Made by a program: the position numbers and the translations under genes
Notes under the pieces: generated by a model
Seen by the model: the letters and a program-made list of their open reading frames with translations, nothing else
Told to the model about the DNA's origin: nothing
Databases searched by the model: none
Source: Aureobasidium sp. EXF-3400
Lineage: Eukaryota; Ascomycota; Dothideomycetes; Dothideales; Saccotheciaceae
NCBI GenBank assembly: GCA_024195585.1
Contig: SWBL01000036.1
Location: 1 to 64,000, forward strand
Length of the DNA: 64,000 nt
Direction: 5' to 3'
Part shown: one piece after another, positions 33,712-45,363 of the stretch
How positions within the stretch are numbered: the stretch's first letter is position 1
How the letters are laid out: the number at the start of each line of letters is the position of its first letter

Positions 33712-34753
33712 ATGTCGACTACCGTCAGTGTCCAGAACATCTCTGCTCAGACTTCTGAGAAGGAAGTCCGCGACTTCTTCTCTTTCTGGTGAGTCGTGGC
33801 CCTCGCAGCGAAACAAAGAAACATCAACTGACACATCATTACAGCGGCAAGATCTCAAACATCTCCGTCACCCCCGAGTCCAACGCTGCCGACAGCGTCA
33901 AGTCTGCTTCCGTCACCTTCGAAAAAGAGTCTGCCGCCAAGACTGCTCTTCTCCTTGACAACACCCAGCTTGGTTCTAACCAGGTTCACGTCACCACTAC
34001 CGCCTCTCTCGACCAGCTCGCTGGCGGCAAGCTCTCTGCTGCCGATGACGAGTCTTCTGACCACATCTCTCAAGAAGACAAGCCCCGCTCTCGTATCGTC
34101 GCTGAGTACCTCGCCCACGGCTACGCCATCAGCGACAAGGCCATTGAGCGTGCTCTTGCTCTTGACCAGCAGCACGGTGTCAGCGCCCGCTTCACCTCCA
34201 CTCTCCAACAGTTCGATGCCAAGTACCAGGCCTCTGCAAAGGCCCAGGGCCTCGACCAGAAGTACGGTGTCACTGACAAGGGCGTCGCTGCCTGGTCTGG
34301 TCTGAACTCCTACTTCGAAAAGGCCATGGGTACCCCTACTGGCCAGAAGCTCAGAGACTTCTACAACCAGGGTAGCAAGCAGGTCCTTGATGTCCACAAC
34401 GAGGCCCGCCACCTCGCCAACCTCAAGTCTGGCAAGAACGATGTTCACTCTGTTGGAGATGGCAAGACCAAGTGTATGTTCTACCTTATCACCAGCTTCG
34501 TGCATATTGCTAACACAATATAGGCTCCTGCGCCAGCGACGCTGGTTCCTGCCCTTGCGCCCCCGGACACTGCGCATGCTCGGGATGTGCCAAGAACTCT
34601 GACAAGTCTTCCAGTGTCACTGCTGAGTCTGCTGACATGAAGGTCGTCTCGGAGGAGCCCAGAAAGACCAAGTGCAACTGCGGCGGTGCTGAGGGTTCCT
34701 GCCCTTGCCCACCCGGCCAGTGCACCTGCAACAACTGCCCCAAGGCTTCTTAA
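33712..34753 (+). CDS. vip1: Vip1-like RRM protein with two metallothionein-like repeats
   Basis: Three exons (33712-33788, 33845-34473, 34524-34753) give 311 residues. Residues 3-80 form an RRM like that of fungal Vip1 (VSVQNISAQTSEKEVRDFF, SVTFEKESAAKTALLLDN). The conserved Vip1 helical part follows (RSRIVAEYLAHGYAISDKA, FDAKYQASAKAQGLDQKYGV, YFEKAMGTPTGQKLRDFY). The last exon adds about 75 residues with 14 cysteines in two blocks of identical spacing, C-x-C-x6-C-x-C-x4-C-x-C-x2-C. That is close to the seven-cysteine pattern of fungal copper metallothioneins. The RRM part probably binds RNA or partners at actin- or RNA-related sites, and the tail could bind Cu(I) or Zn. The second intron lies exactly before the first cysteine block, so splicing could control the tail. 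Confidence 0.9.
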
Positions 34754-35379
34754 ATGTTGACATCCTGATGAGTTTTGCAACAGAAGAAAAATTGGCTTGG
34801 ACGAAGCACAGGTGTTCACTTGGTTGCTCTTTTGGTAATGGTAATTGATACCAGCGTGTGTTTTCGCGCACCATCAACGACTTTATGCTATGAATGAAAA
34901 ACAGTCTTCGATTGTATCCTAATCATGAATACTTCCCGTTCATCTTACAGTGACTCTCGTATTCTCAACGTACACCAGTTTCCTTTAATTGGTCGGTACC
35001 AGGGAGAGGCAGAAGCAATCAGCCAGAATGAATGCTTCGCTGATCTCGATATGCTATTGTGATAGAATCAAGCCAAAGGGGATTCTGCCATAAGATTATT
35101 AAATTAAATAGAGAAACATTGGTTCGACGCCTCGGAAAGCGCTCAACGGCAAAAAAATTCTAGTTCGGGCTAAAAGTGGCAACACTTACGAAGAAAGATG
35201 TCAAAACCTGGAGAAAAAGAGTCATATTCATATAAGATGGTCTAGATCGCTTACAAAAGAACGACTAGGACGTCTTCATTTTTGTGGATATTCTTTGAGA
35301 GACTCACTCACGCTGTCAAATTCCTTGAGTGCTGGTGGTCTCAGGTATCTATCTCTATCTCAAGACCTGGTTCTTCACA
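34754..35379. other. Intergenic region
   Basis: This is the 3' flank of the Vip1-like gene and the promoter of the permease gene. Nothing else was recognised. Confidence 0.5.
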
Positions 35380-36933
35380 ATGAGCGACCCCGCCTACAAG
35401 GAACCCAATGCTCATGTCTTGGATGAAGAAAAAGGACTCCCTGGATCTGGAAAGGATGCAGATGTCGAGGTTGCTCAATCATGGTCACTAAAAAAGTTTG
35501 CATCGCTGGGAGTGGAAACTGGAGGTGTCGTTCCTATTCCTGTAACGGACCGAACGAACACAAGGGTTCACGGAATTTTCACGCTATGGCTCACTATGAG
35601 TGTCAATCTGCTACCGTGAGTCTTTGATGTGGGTGGAAAAGTAGGAGTGTATTGCTGACTGTGATCAAGAATTGTTACTGGTATGACTGGACCACTGGGC
35701 TATGGACTTGGACTTAGAGATTCTTCTCTGATCATCCTTTTCTTTAGTATTCTATGCACGGTGCCAGTGGCGTATCTGGCGACATTGGGCCCCAAGACTG
35801 GTATGCGACAGATGATCCAGGCAAGGTTCTCGTTTGGCTATTATCTTGTTTCGGTGCCTGTCATTCTCAACCTTGCAACACTTACCGGCTTCTGCGTTAT
35901 CGACAGTGTCGTCGGTGGTGAATCTCTGTCTGCGATCACCCATGGCCATCTGACACCGGACGTTGGTATTGTGGTTATCGCCATCCTGGCCATGTTGGTC
36001 TGCTTCTGTGGCTTCAAGATACTGCATCGCTATGAGCGTTTTGCCTGGATTCCTGCTCTAGTCGCCATCGTGATTGCTACTGGGACAGGCGGCAAGCATC
36101 TGAGCAACCAGGCTGTGTATCCGGCTCCGGAAGCATCTACTGTCCTTTCATTCGCTGCACTTATCGCTGGTTTCCTCATCCCCTGGGCGGCGCTGGCTGG
36201 AGATTTTGCCGTCTACATGGTTCCCGAGGCGTCCAGTGCTAAGGTCTTCGCTTACACGTATGGCGGTTTGTTCTTACCTACAGTACCCTTGCTGGTTCTG
36301 GGCGCTGCTATTGGAGGTGCATGTCCCAATGTGCCTTCCTGGCAAGCAGGCTATGATTCGACCTCAGTCGGTGGAGTGCTAGCAGCCATGCTTGAACCTG
36401 CAGGCGGCTTTGGCAAGTTCGTTGTCGTGCTTCTCGCTTTTTCGTTGCTCGGAAACATCGCAGCGACCATGTACAGCATTACTCTCAACTTTCAACTTCT
36501 GCTGCCCTGGATGGTCAGAGTTCCTCGTTTCTTGTTCGCAATCGTCATCACTGCCATTGTAATTCCCGTCGCCATTCGCGCAGCCACCAGCTTTTTCAAC
36601 AACCTCGAGAACTTCATTGGTGTCATTGGATACTGGTCTTCTGCCTTTGTGGCTGTCGTGGTTATTGAGCATGCTTGGTTCAGAAGATCGGACTGCTCAG
36701 CCTATTCTCACGAGAAGTGGAACAAGGCCAACATGCTGCCCAGCGGTATTGCTGCATTAGGCGCTAGTGCTTTGTCCTTTGCTTTGGTCATTCCTTCTAT
36801 GGCGCAAGTGTGGTATACAGGGCCTATTGCGACGACGACTGGTGACATTGGGTTTGAGTTGGCCTTTGTGGTTACAGCGTTGCTGTATGTGCCACTTCGA
36901 TACTTGGAAATCAGGATACAGAAGCGTGTATAG
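35380..36933 (+). CDS. NCS1 purine/cytosine permease (Fcy2 type)
   Basis: Two exons (35380-35615 and 35670-36933) flank a 54-nt intron and give 499 residues. The hydrophilic N-terminus ends in WSLKKFASLGVETGGVVPIP, the typical lead-in of Fcy2-like NCS1 carriers. About 12 membrane segments follow, with GLGLRDSSLIILFF, RFSFGYY, GFCVIDSVVGGESL and WAALAGDFAVYMV. These carriers use the proton gradient to import cytosine, adenine, guanine or hypoxanthine, or vitamin B6 compounds, across the plasma membrane. Which of these is used cannot be read from the sequence. The short C-terminus is basic (LEIRIQKRV). Confidence 0.9.
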
Positions 36934-37202
36934 ATATTAGATGTGTAGAGACGCAAATGCATATGAGAGACGTACTTTGTTGGTTTTGAGGCCACTATCT
37001 CAAGTTGTGTAGGCAGCATAAGCGTTGTATAAATTATGCTTTGCAAGCTCCGACCTCCGCGCTTCCATCGTCATGAGCCTGGGACAGTGGCCATATACCA
37101 ACAACGCCATCAATCATCACAACTCGCCTTCACTCGCTGGTCGACACTCCTCCATCTAATCCCTCCATCTCACCAGCGCTTCGCATCATCTGATCGCCCA
37201 AC

Positions 37203-38428
37203 ATGGCGCTCGACACCTTCTTTCACAACAAGATCGAGAGCATGAAGCTCGAGATCATCCAGCGTCAAGCCGTCCTCCGCAGACTGGAAGCGCAAAGAAA
37301 CGATTACAACTCAAGAGTGCGCCTGCTGCGCGAGGAGCTGGGCCTGCTTCAGCAGCCTGGCTCCTACGTCGGCGAGGTTGTCAAGGTCATGAGCACAAAG
37401 AAGGTCCTGGTCAAGGTGCATCCCGAAGGCAAATACGGTACGTCCAAACAAGACCGCCATCATCTTGTGCGCCCTGCTAACTCTCTGCGCCAGTCGTCGA
37501 TGTCGCCGATGATATCGACATGTCCAAACTCACCGCCGGCAAGCGTGTCACCCTCCTCTCCGACTCATACAAGCTCTCATCCATGCTCCCATCATCCGTC
37601 GACCCTCTCGTCTCGCTCATGATGGTCGAGAAGGTCCCTGACAGTACCTACGACATGATTGGTGGTCTTGATGAGCAAATCAAGCAAATCAAGGAGGTCA
37701 TCGAGCTTGGTCTCAAGCACCCCGAACTTTTCGAATCACTCGGTATCGCACAACCCAAGGGTGTCCTGTTGTACGGCCCTCCCGGAACAGGAAAGACATT
37801 GTTGGCAAGAGCTGTGGCCCATCACACCGATTGCAAGTTTATCAGAGTTTCTGGTTCTGAGTTGGTGCAAAAGTACATTGGAGAGGGTTCACGAATGGTG
37901 CGCGAGCTGTTCGTCATGGCACGAGAGCACGCTCCCAGTATCATCTTCATGGACGAGATCGACAGTATTGGTTCCTCGCGTGTCGAGGGCTCTAGCGGCG
38001 GAGACAGCGAAGTCCAGCGCACCATGCTGGAACTGCTCAACCAGCTCGATGGTTTCGAGCCCACCAAGAACATCAAGATCATTATGGCCACCAACCGTCT
38101 CGACATTCTGGACCCTGCCCTCCTCAGACCTGGTCGTATTGACAGAAAGATTGAGTTCCCTCCACCAACTGTCGAGGCTCGTGCCGACATTCTCCGCATC
38201 CACAGTCGCTCCATGAACCTGACCAGAGGAATCAACCTCACAAAGGTTGCCGAGAAGATGAACGGGTGCTCAGGTGCCGAGCTGAAGGGTGTCTGCACAG
38301 AAGCCGGCATGTTCGCCCTTAGAGAAAGAAGAGTCCACGTTACCCAGGAGGACTTTGACCTGGCAACCGTAAAGGTCCTCAACAGACACAACGACCAACA
38401 AGTCTCGCTCACCAAGCTATGGAAGTAG
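37203..38428 (+). CDS. RPT6: 26S proteasome regulatory ATPase Rpt6
   Basis: Two exons (37203-37437 and 37494-38428) flank a 56-nt intron beginning GTACGT and give 389 residues, the usual length. An N-terminal coiled coil ([17 protein letters not shown]) is followed by an OB-like segment. The AAA+ ATPase domain has Walker A GPPGTGKT (about residue 180), Walker B IIFMDEID and an arginine-finger region, [19 protein letters not shown]. The protein ends in LTKLWK, as Rpt6 orthologues do. Rpt6 is one of six ATPases of the proteasome base that unfold ubiquitinated substrates and open the 20S gate. The gene lies about 270 bases downstream of the permease on the same strand, with no sign of shared control. 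Confidence 0.96.
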
Positions 38429-40245
38429 ATGGGACATACAACGCATGCAACGAAGGAACTGCGGCCAACGTGCAGCAGTGGAGTATGGAGTTTTGGGCTC
38501 TATTAATTCAAGAGGAAGCATGGCGTGGAATCTGTACCATAGAAAGCAGCAATGGCCACAAATCAGACTTGACGAACCATTCTAACTTGCTTCCTGAATG
38601 CGTCTCCGCGTGACTTAAGGCATGCAACAAACTTGTTGTTCTAAACATAACCATGACACGATCTCGGATTACACGACAGCGCGAACGTTGGCTCAAATGA
38701 ATGCTGACGACGACAAGCCTAACAGCAAGTAGAACACCGCACATGCCGTCTTCCCTTGTACTAAAGTATGGAACGCGTATAGCTATAAAAATGCATAATA
38801 GTAATAGGAAACAAGATGGTATTCCACTGAGAGGCAGCAGGTTGTCGACTCTCCGTGGACACGCCTCTACTTCCCAAACCAACTGTGCCTTTTTACAGTC
38901 TACATTCGGCTCTTAGTTGTAGTCGGAGTATGGTTGAAGTTACAGACTTTATAGGGAAGACATAACCACAACACGATACACGAATCATCGCCGCCAACTC
39001 GAACGTTGCTACAGATAGATGCTGACGACGACGACGACAAGCTCAGCAGCAAGTAAAGCACCGCACATGATGTGCTCTCAGCCACAGCAAATGCACTTTC
39101 CATTCTGAGGCGAAACAGGAACGGCGACATTGGAACATGACGAAGACCCGTTTGTCGTATGCAATTTTGAGGCTGAGCAGCCAGCATTTGGCTGTCGGCG
39201 GGCACAAGTCGGTTTGTCACGCCTCGCAATCTCCAAAAGCCCAGGGCAAGGCAAGCCATCAGGACTCTTTAAACGACAATGCTTACAAATGGATATGGCT
39301 GTTTTGTTGCTCAGCATGGATGCTTCCGAAACATGGTCATGTGAGTGCTGAGAGGAATCCCAAATATTGTCCGAAGCCGGAACATGGGTGAGGCAAAGCA
39401 GCTGAACTTGGCACGGGATGTTGCAAGATGTGGCAGGGTCTGGGCCAAGCGTCGAATGGGCCCAGAGCGTCTTTTTGTTCGACAAAGCATGATAATTCTG
39501 CATGCAAAGTGCATCAAAGAGAGGGGGACGATAACACAAAAGATTGCGAGTGACAGGGGCGATCAGATAAGAGTACTCGAGTGGGGAGGCAGCAGGGCAC
39601 TGGTACCGAGATGTAAATCGAGAGTATTTTGGAGAAGGTGTTTTGCACATCTTTGGACCCTATCTCGTATCCTCGCCATCAATCGACCGGATAGTTACCT
39701 GAAAGACTCAAGAGGCACGTGGACCCGGTTTTTCTGTGTCTTTGTTGGACGAGTCGAGGCGTCAGGGTCCAGGGATCATGTTCTTTGGTTCTGCTGTAGT
39801 TTACAGACCAAAACATGGAATATTGCGTGAGAAATTGTAGAGTTGAAGAGTGAATAAGACGTGATGACTGGTGATATGAGCTTGCAAGGAAGGACACACA
39901 TAAGAAGCAGTTTGACGGGTGGTACGTGACAGAGAGGCTGAGAGGGGATTATTATTGGGGACGCTTGTCCTTATTTTCCCGGTCGACGTCATTGAGTTCG
40001 AGGCCACGCCTAGGTCTTCTACGAGGCCCACCTTTCACCTGTGGACGACAGCCGTCGCTCGACCTCTTACAGATGCATTCTGCTGCTGCTGCCAGAGCTG
40101 TCGCCGCCTAGCCCCATCTCATTTCACCAACTCACCACCTCCCGCTCCGTCTTTGGTCCTTTGAACACCTGGCGCAACTCACAGTCATCTAAAGAAAAAG
40201 CCGTCTTCCCCAAAGACTCATCGTCAGCCGCACACACGCAGCATC
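38429..40245. other. 1.8-kb intergenic region with a direct repeat
   Basis: This contains the 3' flank of RPT6, a diverged 100-bp direct repeat (see the separate entry) and the long pyrimidine-rich leader of the phosphatase gene (40040-40245). A 190-codon minus-strand frame at 39078-39650 has a cysteine-rich end, but no ATG context, motif or splice pattern supports it. I do not call a gene here. Confidence 0.45.
38644..39069. repeat. Diverged 100-bp direct repeat, offset about 315 bp
   Basis: The copies are 38644-38745 and 38959-39069. They share CATAACCA, ACACGAT, CGAACGTTG, ATGCTGACGACGAC and CAGCAAGTA, then CACCGCACATG, in the same order. The second copy has two extra GAC units. They lie in the 3' flank of RPT6. 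No open frame links them, so they may be a duplicated non-coding element or the ends of a small decayed mobile element. Confidence 0.65.
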
Positions 40246-42902
40246 ATGTCTGCGGCAAAAACCCCCGGCGCTCGTCCGCCATCTACCAGCGCGCACAATA
40301 TGGGTCCCTTGCTTCAATCACCACAACCCCACCGTGGCCATGTGCGCACCCCCAGCCCAAACTACTTTGGCTTCACTGCCCAGGACGAATCCTACGACTC
40401 GGAATCAAATCGCCATACCAGGAAGAATTGGAGTCCCCCTTCGTCGGCCGTGAGGTCAACCGCCGCCTTCTCGCCTACCGTCATCCCTGTCGACCAGAAT
40501 CCCGACTTCGATGCCTTCCGACGCCAATCCGAGACCGTCGGCTTCAGCCTGGGTTCCCTGCATGACTTTGACTTCAAGAAGCCTGCACTGCCCTCGACTG
40601 GCAGTAATAACTCTAACTCAAATATAAACAACAACAGCTTCTTCAACAACATCAACATCTCGGCCAGCCCAAAGCCCTCGACCGAGCAGAGACAGATGCC
40701 GCCGTCAGGCCGTGCTCCCTCCGGCTCAATATCAGGTGGACGTGCTCCTTCGGGCAGCATCTCAGGTGCAGGTAATAACTTCAATCTCGATCCCGAAGCT
40801 ACGTACCAAGGCCGCTCTCCAAAAAGACATCTTTCTAATGATTCGTCTTTTCCAGACGGTCTTCGCAATGCTCCTGAGCGTCCAAGCAGCCAGCCCAGGC
40901 TAAACATGCCTTTCAACCTGAACCTCCCTCCTCAACCCCAGTTCAAGCCCAGAGCCGAGACTGTTCCTGCGGCCGGCCCCTTGAATGACTCGGACTCTTT
41001 CATCACTCCTCAGCATCTCTGTAATTTGCTCGATTCCGCTGCCGAGGAGATGTTGATACTAGACTTGCGTGTCTCGACACAATATGCTGGTGCTCATCTT
41101 AGAGGAGCTCTGAATCTGTGCATTCCCACCACTCTTCTTAAACGCCCATCCTTCAACGTAAGCAAACTGGCCGAGACATTCAAGGATGATGCCGATCAAC
41201 GCCGAAAGTTCGAAAACTGGAAAAGCAGCAAATACATTATTGTTTACGACTCAGCTTCATTCCAACTCAAGGACGCCACTTCTTGTGTTAACACGATCAA
41301 GAAATTTGACAGTGAAGGAGTGGAAGGAAAATGTTATATTCTGAAGGGTGGCTTTGCCGAGTTCGCCAAGAAGCACCCTTCGCATATCGAAAGAGCCGGT
41401 GGCCAAGCAAGCCGTGCTGGTGCTCCCATGTCAATAAAGCTGGACATGACAGGTCCTGAGATTGCACCTGTCATTGGAGGTTGTCCTATGCCTGTCGAGA
41501 AGAACGCCGCCAACCCATTCTTCGGAAACATCAGACAGAATATGGATCTTATCGGTGGTGTTGGCCAGATGGAGGTCAAGCGCCCTGCAAACCTGTCAAA
41601 GGAGATGCAAGACCACTTTCCTCCCTGGCTACAGTCAGCATCTGATGAGAAAGACAAGGGCGCCCGTGTGTCTGAGAAGTTCTTGCAGATCGAGAAGAGG
41701 GAACAAAAGCGCATGCAGGAAGCTCTCTCAGGAAAGGTCTCGTATGGTTCACCTACGCAATCTATGCCGAAGTCGTCCATCCAGATTGCTGGTATCGAGA
41801 AGGGTTCGAAGAACAGATACAACAACATCTGGCCCTTTGAACATTCTCGTGTCAAGCTGCAAGATGTCCCTTCGCATGGTTGCGACTACTTCAATGCCAA
41901 CTATATCACCTCGAAGCGTTCGCACAAGCGTTACATTGCCACCCAGGGACCTATTCCCGCTACTTTCGCCGTAAGTCCAGCTCCACCCTACACTTTATAC
42001 AATGTCTAACCTTGCAACAGGACTTTTGGAATGTGATTTGGCAGCAAGAAACTAGGGTCATCGTCATGCTTACTGCTGAGAAGGAAGGCGGCCAGGTCAA
42101 AGCACATAACTACTGGTCAGATAAGCAGTACGGTCCCATTCGTCTTGAGTTCCTCTCTGAAAAGCGCGCTTCTCTGGACCCGGCAAAGATTAAGAGACAC
42201 CGTCAACAACGTCCTTCAGTAGGTGCAAGAAAGTCTACTGATGGTGCCATTCTCGCACGCATCGATACGACTACTTCCGAAAGCGCACCAAAGGATGATC
42301 AACCATACGTTATTGTCCGCAAACTGGCACTCCGTCATGAAGGTTACCCATTCGAACGTATGCGCGAGATCACACAACTTCAATACTCGAGCTGGCCCGA
42401 CTTTGGCGCACCAGCGCACCCAGCACATCTCTTGGGACTAGTGGAACAGTGTGAGGCCGTCGTCCGCAGCACGACGCATTCAAGCTTGTCAGAACCGGAT
42501 CCTCCAGAGGCACCACCGATCGTCGTGCACTGCAGTGCTGGTTGTGGACGTACAGGCACATTCTGCACGGTAGCCACGGTCATCGACCAGCTCAAGCGAC
42601 AAAGATCATCGCGAAGGAGACAGATTCGCGACAGCTCACCCATGCACATCGACACACGCCGAAACTCTGTACAGATGAAAGACAGCAGTCCCTTCTTTGC
42701 TGCACCTGCTGCTCCAGTGCCATCATCCGAAGAAGACGAAGTCGATGGCCAATGGGTAGATGACGAGACTCAGGACCTAATCGAGAAGACGGTGGAAGAG
42801 TTCCGCAAGCAGAGAATCAGTATGGTGCAGAGTCTACGCCAATTCGTCCTCTGCTACGAGAGTGTGATGGAGTGGCTTGTTGAGCAAGAGTCTGAAGACT
42901 AG
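40246..42902 (+). CDS. Rhodanese-domain protein tyrosine phosphatase (Pyp/Ptp2-Ptp3 type)
   Basis: Two exons (40246-41970 and 42021-42902) flank a 50-nt intron and give 868 residues. A disordered Ser/Pro/Asn-rich N-terminus includes APSGSISG-type repeats. A rhodanese/Cdc25-like domain covers about 248-370 (LILDLRVSTQYAGAHLRGA); its active-site loop reads YIIVYDSAS with no cysteine, so it is probably non-catalytic and a docking module. The PTP domain (about 520-860) has NYITSKR, the WPD loop SSWPDFGAP, the signature HCSAGCGRTG (catalytic Cys near residue 745) and a Q-loop SMVQSLRQF. Homologues in yeasts dephosphorylate the tyrosine of Hog1/Sty1-type MAP kinases, so a role in ending stress signalling is likely. 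Confidence 0.92.
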
Positions 42903-43748
42903 AAGTCTACAACTCTTTGTACGACTATGGATGCAATGATAGTTTGGGATGCGGAAGAGGGGGAGGGTATATTTGATTAAGAGATGGGCATACTAGGCAA
43001 CGAGACACAAGCATGCGATGCAAACGCACTGGGCAACAATATCTTCTCCTTTTTGCTTCTTTTTAGGGATTCGGTTTGTTTTGTTTTTTTATTCTTTTGG
43101 AGAGGGATGCATGGCTTAGAAGATGCGATACAATGTTTGCATAGGGCAGAGCATATACGTTAGGAGCAGTCTGTATTCTTCTCTATCAGAGCGAACGCTT
43201 TCTTGTTTAACTCTTTCCTCTGCCTTTGTCTTTTTTAGTTTGACACTTTGAGGTTTGGAGTGGCTGGCCGATGGTAAGCTCGTGAGGTCAACGTCTGGTA
43301 TTTGACAAATTGCTGGTTTTTACTAATTGTCTGTGTAGGTTGCATGTGGTGGCTCATTTGCTACTAGCATGTAATTAAGCTCCCATATCCATATTCATCT
43401 AGATGGAGCGAAAGAGGGCAGGGTGCCCTGATGAGCAAGAGACATGGTCCAAGCTCGGCGCAACCAGACCGCAATTGATGTCACCCTCTAACATGCAATT
43501 GCGATCATCCAGACTTGCAGCTGTGACTCTTTCCACGACCTCTTCTACAGCGACACTTCTCTGTCCTATCTCGATACTCTAGGCAACACTTGTTCAACAG
43601 TCCGTGCCTTTCATCCCAGGAACTCACGACCACATCCATCTCGTTTCCGTTCCACTCGACTTGTACCAACACGCGACTCTATTTCTCGCGCCTGAACCAT
43701 CAAGAAAGACTTGGAAAGAGCCCGGAACGAAGGACACACCAAAAAACC
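42903..43748. other. Intergenic region
   Basis: This is the 3' flank of the phosphatase gene (T-rich near 43050-43110) and the leader of the TRS33 gene. There are no other features that I can support. Confidence 0.5.
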
Positions 43749-44751
43749 ATGGCAACAACAACCCAACCCACAGATGCCGCCTCAACCTTAGACCCCAAAG
43801 TCGCAGCCTCGGCCTTCGACTTCCTCCTCATAGAACTCGTTCCCTTGGCTCATCGCATAGCCGCCGATCTACACGCCAGAGACACTGCACTCCTCTCTTC
43901 ATCTCTAGAAAGAAACGCTACCCTCAATACCTCCACAACAGCGTCATCCTCCACACATGCCTCCTCAGCAACAGCAACAGACAAACGCCAAAGTCTCAAA
44001 AGCACAGATGCAGCAACAGGACAAGGTGGTGCTCTCAGCACAACCACAACCACTGCCTTGACTACAACACTACCCCTCCTCAACGACGACGACCCCTCAG
44101 ACCTCTACGACGAAGACCTCCAAGACAGTCTCCAAGAATCCATTCTCTACCGTCTAGACTCGCTCGGCTATCGCGTCGGTCTAGGCCTCGTCGAAAAACT
44201 GTCCCAAAACTCTGCTCGGCCTACTACCGCTTTGGATATGATCAAGTTCGTTTGTAAAGATTTGTGGCAGGTGGTGTTTCGGAAACAGATTGACAACCTA
44301 AAGACAAATCACAGAGGCACGTTTGTCTTGACGGACAACAAGTTTTTGGCCTTGGGGAGGATGAGTGTGGATAGAGGGAGGGGACCCAGAGGTGCTGAGG
44401 AGGCGTTGAGGAAAGCGCAACCGGTATGTTTTCTTTCCTCCTTTTTTTTTTTGTTCTTGTTTGCTTTCTTGCCTCTTGCGTGCTGCGTTGCGCAGAGTGT
44501 TCGTCTCTCTGTCTTCTCCCATGTACCTCTCTTCTGCAACATGCACCAACAACACAACTCCCCCTAAACCTACTATCTTCCCAGTCCACAAGCTGACCTG
44601 CTCCACCCGAAAAAAACAGTTCCTCTACTTCCCCTGCGGTATAATCCGTGGCGCTCTAGCAGGCTTTGGTCTTTCCGTGTCCGTCCACGCAGAAACCTCC
44701 GAACTGCCTCAAGCAATCTTTCAAATCAGAACTGTGGGGTCTAAACCATGA
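43749..44751 (+). CDS. TRS33: TRAPP complex subunit Trs33 (TRAPPC6)
   Basis: Two exons (43749-44423 and 44620-44751) flank a 196-nt intron, the longest in the window, and give 268 residues. Bet3-family sequence begins at about residue 18 (SAFDFLLIELVPLAHRI) and resumes with SILYRLDSLGYRVGLGLVEKL, FVCKDLWQVVFRKQIDNL and the C-terminal FPCGIIRGALAGFGL. An insertion rich in S, T and A (about residues 50-115), absent from yeast Trs33, sits between the first helix and the rest. TRAPP acts at the Golgi as the exchange factor for Ypt1/Rab1-type GTPases. The intron falls just before the last conserved block, as the joined frame shows. Confidence 0.92.
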
Positions 44752-45363
44752 AAAAAGCAAACACCCCAAATGACGAAAAAGGACTTTTGAGTGGTATACT
44801 ACGCTCTTTGCATTTGCTGGGGCTTGCCTTTTTGCCCATGTTTGCATTGCTACAAGGGATCAAGGAATCGAAGATGGTGGTCTGGAAAGTGAAGATGAGG
44901 TTTGATCAAGTGGCCACGAAAGATGTGGCTTGTTGCAGGGGTGGAGATATCGAGAGCATGCAGATATTGTGACAAAGAGGAAGATGATGAAGAACCAAGA
45001 CACAAATGTCCCCCATCGAGAAAGCATCAGAATCAAAATAAAGATACCCAGGCCTGCCCCCTGATTGTCCTCACAGCAGTCAAGTCTTGCTTTTCGGATG
45101 CAACACAAACTCTCCTTCTGTACCTTATCCACATCTCTCCAAGACCAACATTGCTGTCAAAATCTCAAGTCAAGAGAGCGCGAAATTGCCAACAGTGTAT
45201 CTACCAAGCGCAGGAAGCTGGTGACACGCGCTTAACAGCAAGGCACTAACACCAAGAAACTATGGAGGACAAATATCTGAGGAGGATGCAAGGTTCAATT
45301 CAAGCATAGCTAAAGCAAAAACTGTGGGCATTTCTAGGGGCAAAAGAGGTGATGCATCAACGC
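44752..45363. other. Intergenic between convergent genes
   Basis: This is 3' flank sequence only. Frames up to 115 codons (44902-45249) have no protein-like features. Confidence 0.45.

Noticed and set aside
37659..38415. Long frames on both strands over RPT6
   Set aside because: Shadows of a highly conserved ATPase gene.
39078..39650. 190-codon minus-strand frame with a cysteine-rich end
   Set aside because: No ATG context, domain, splice structure or protein-like pattern; overlapping frames on the other strand are equally open.
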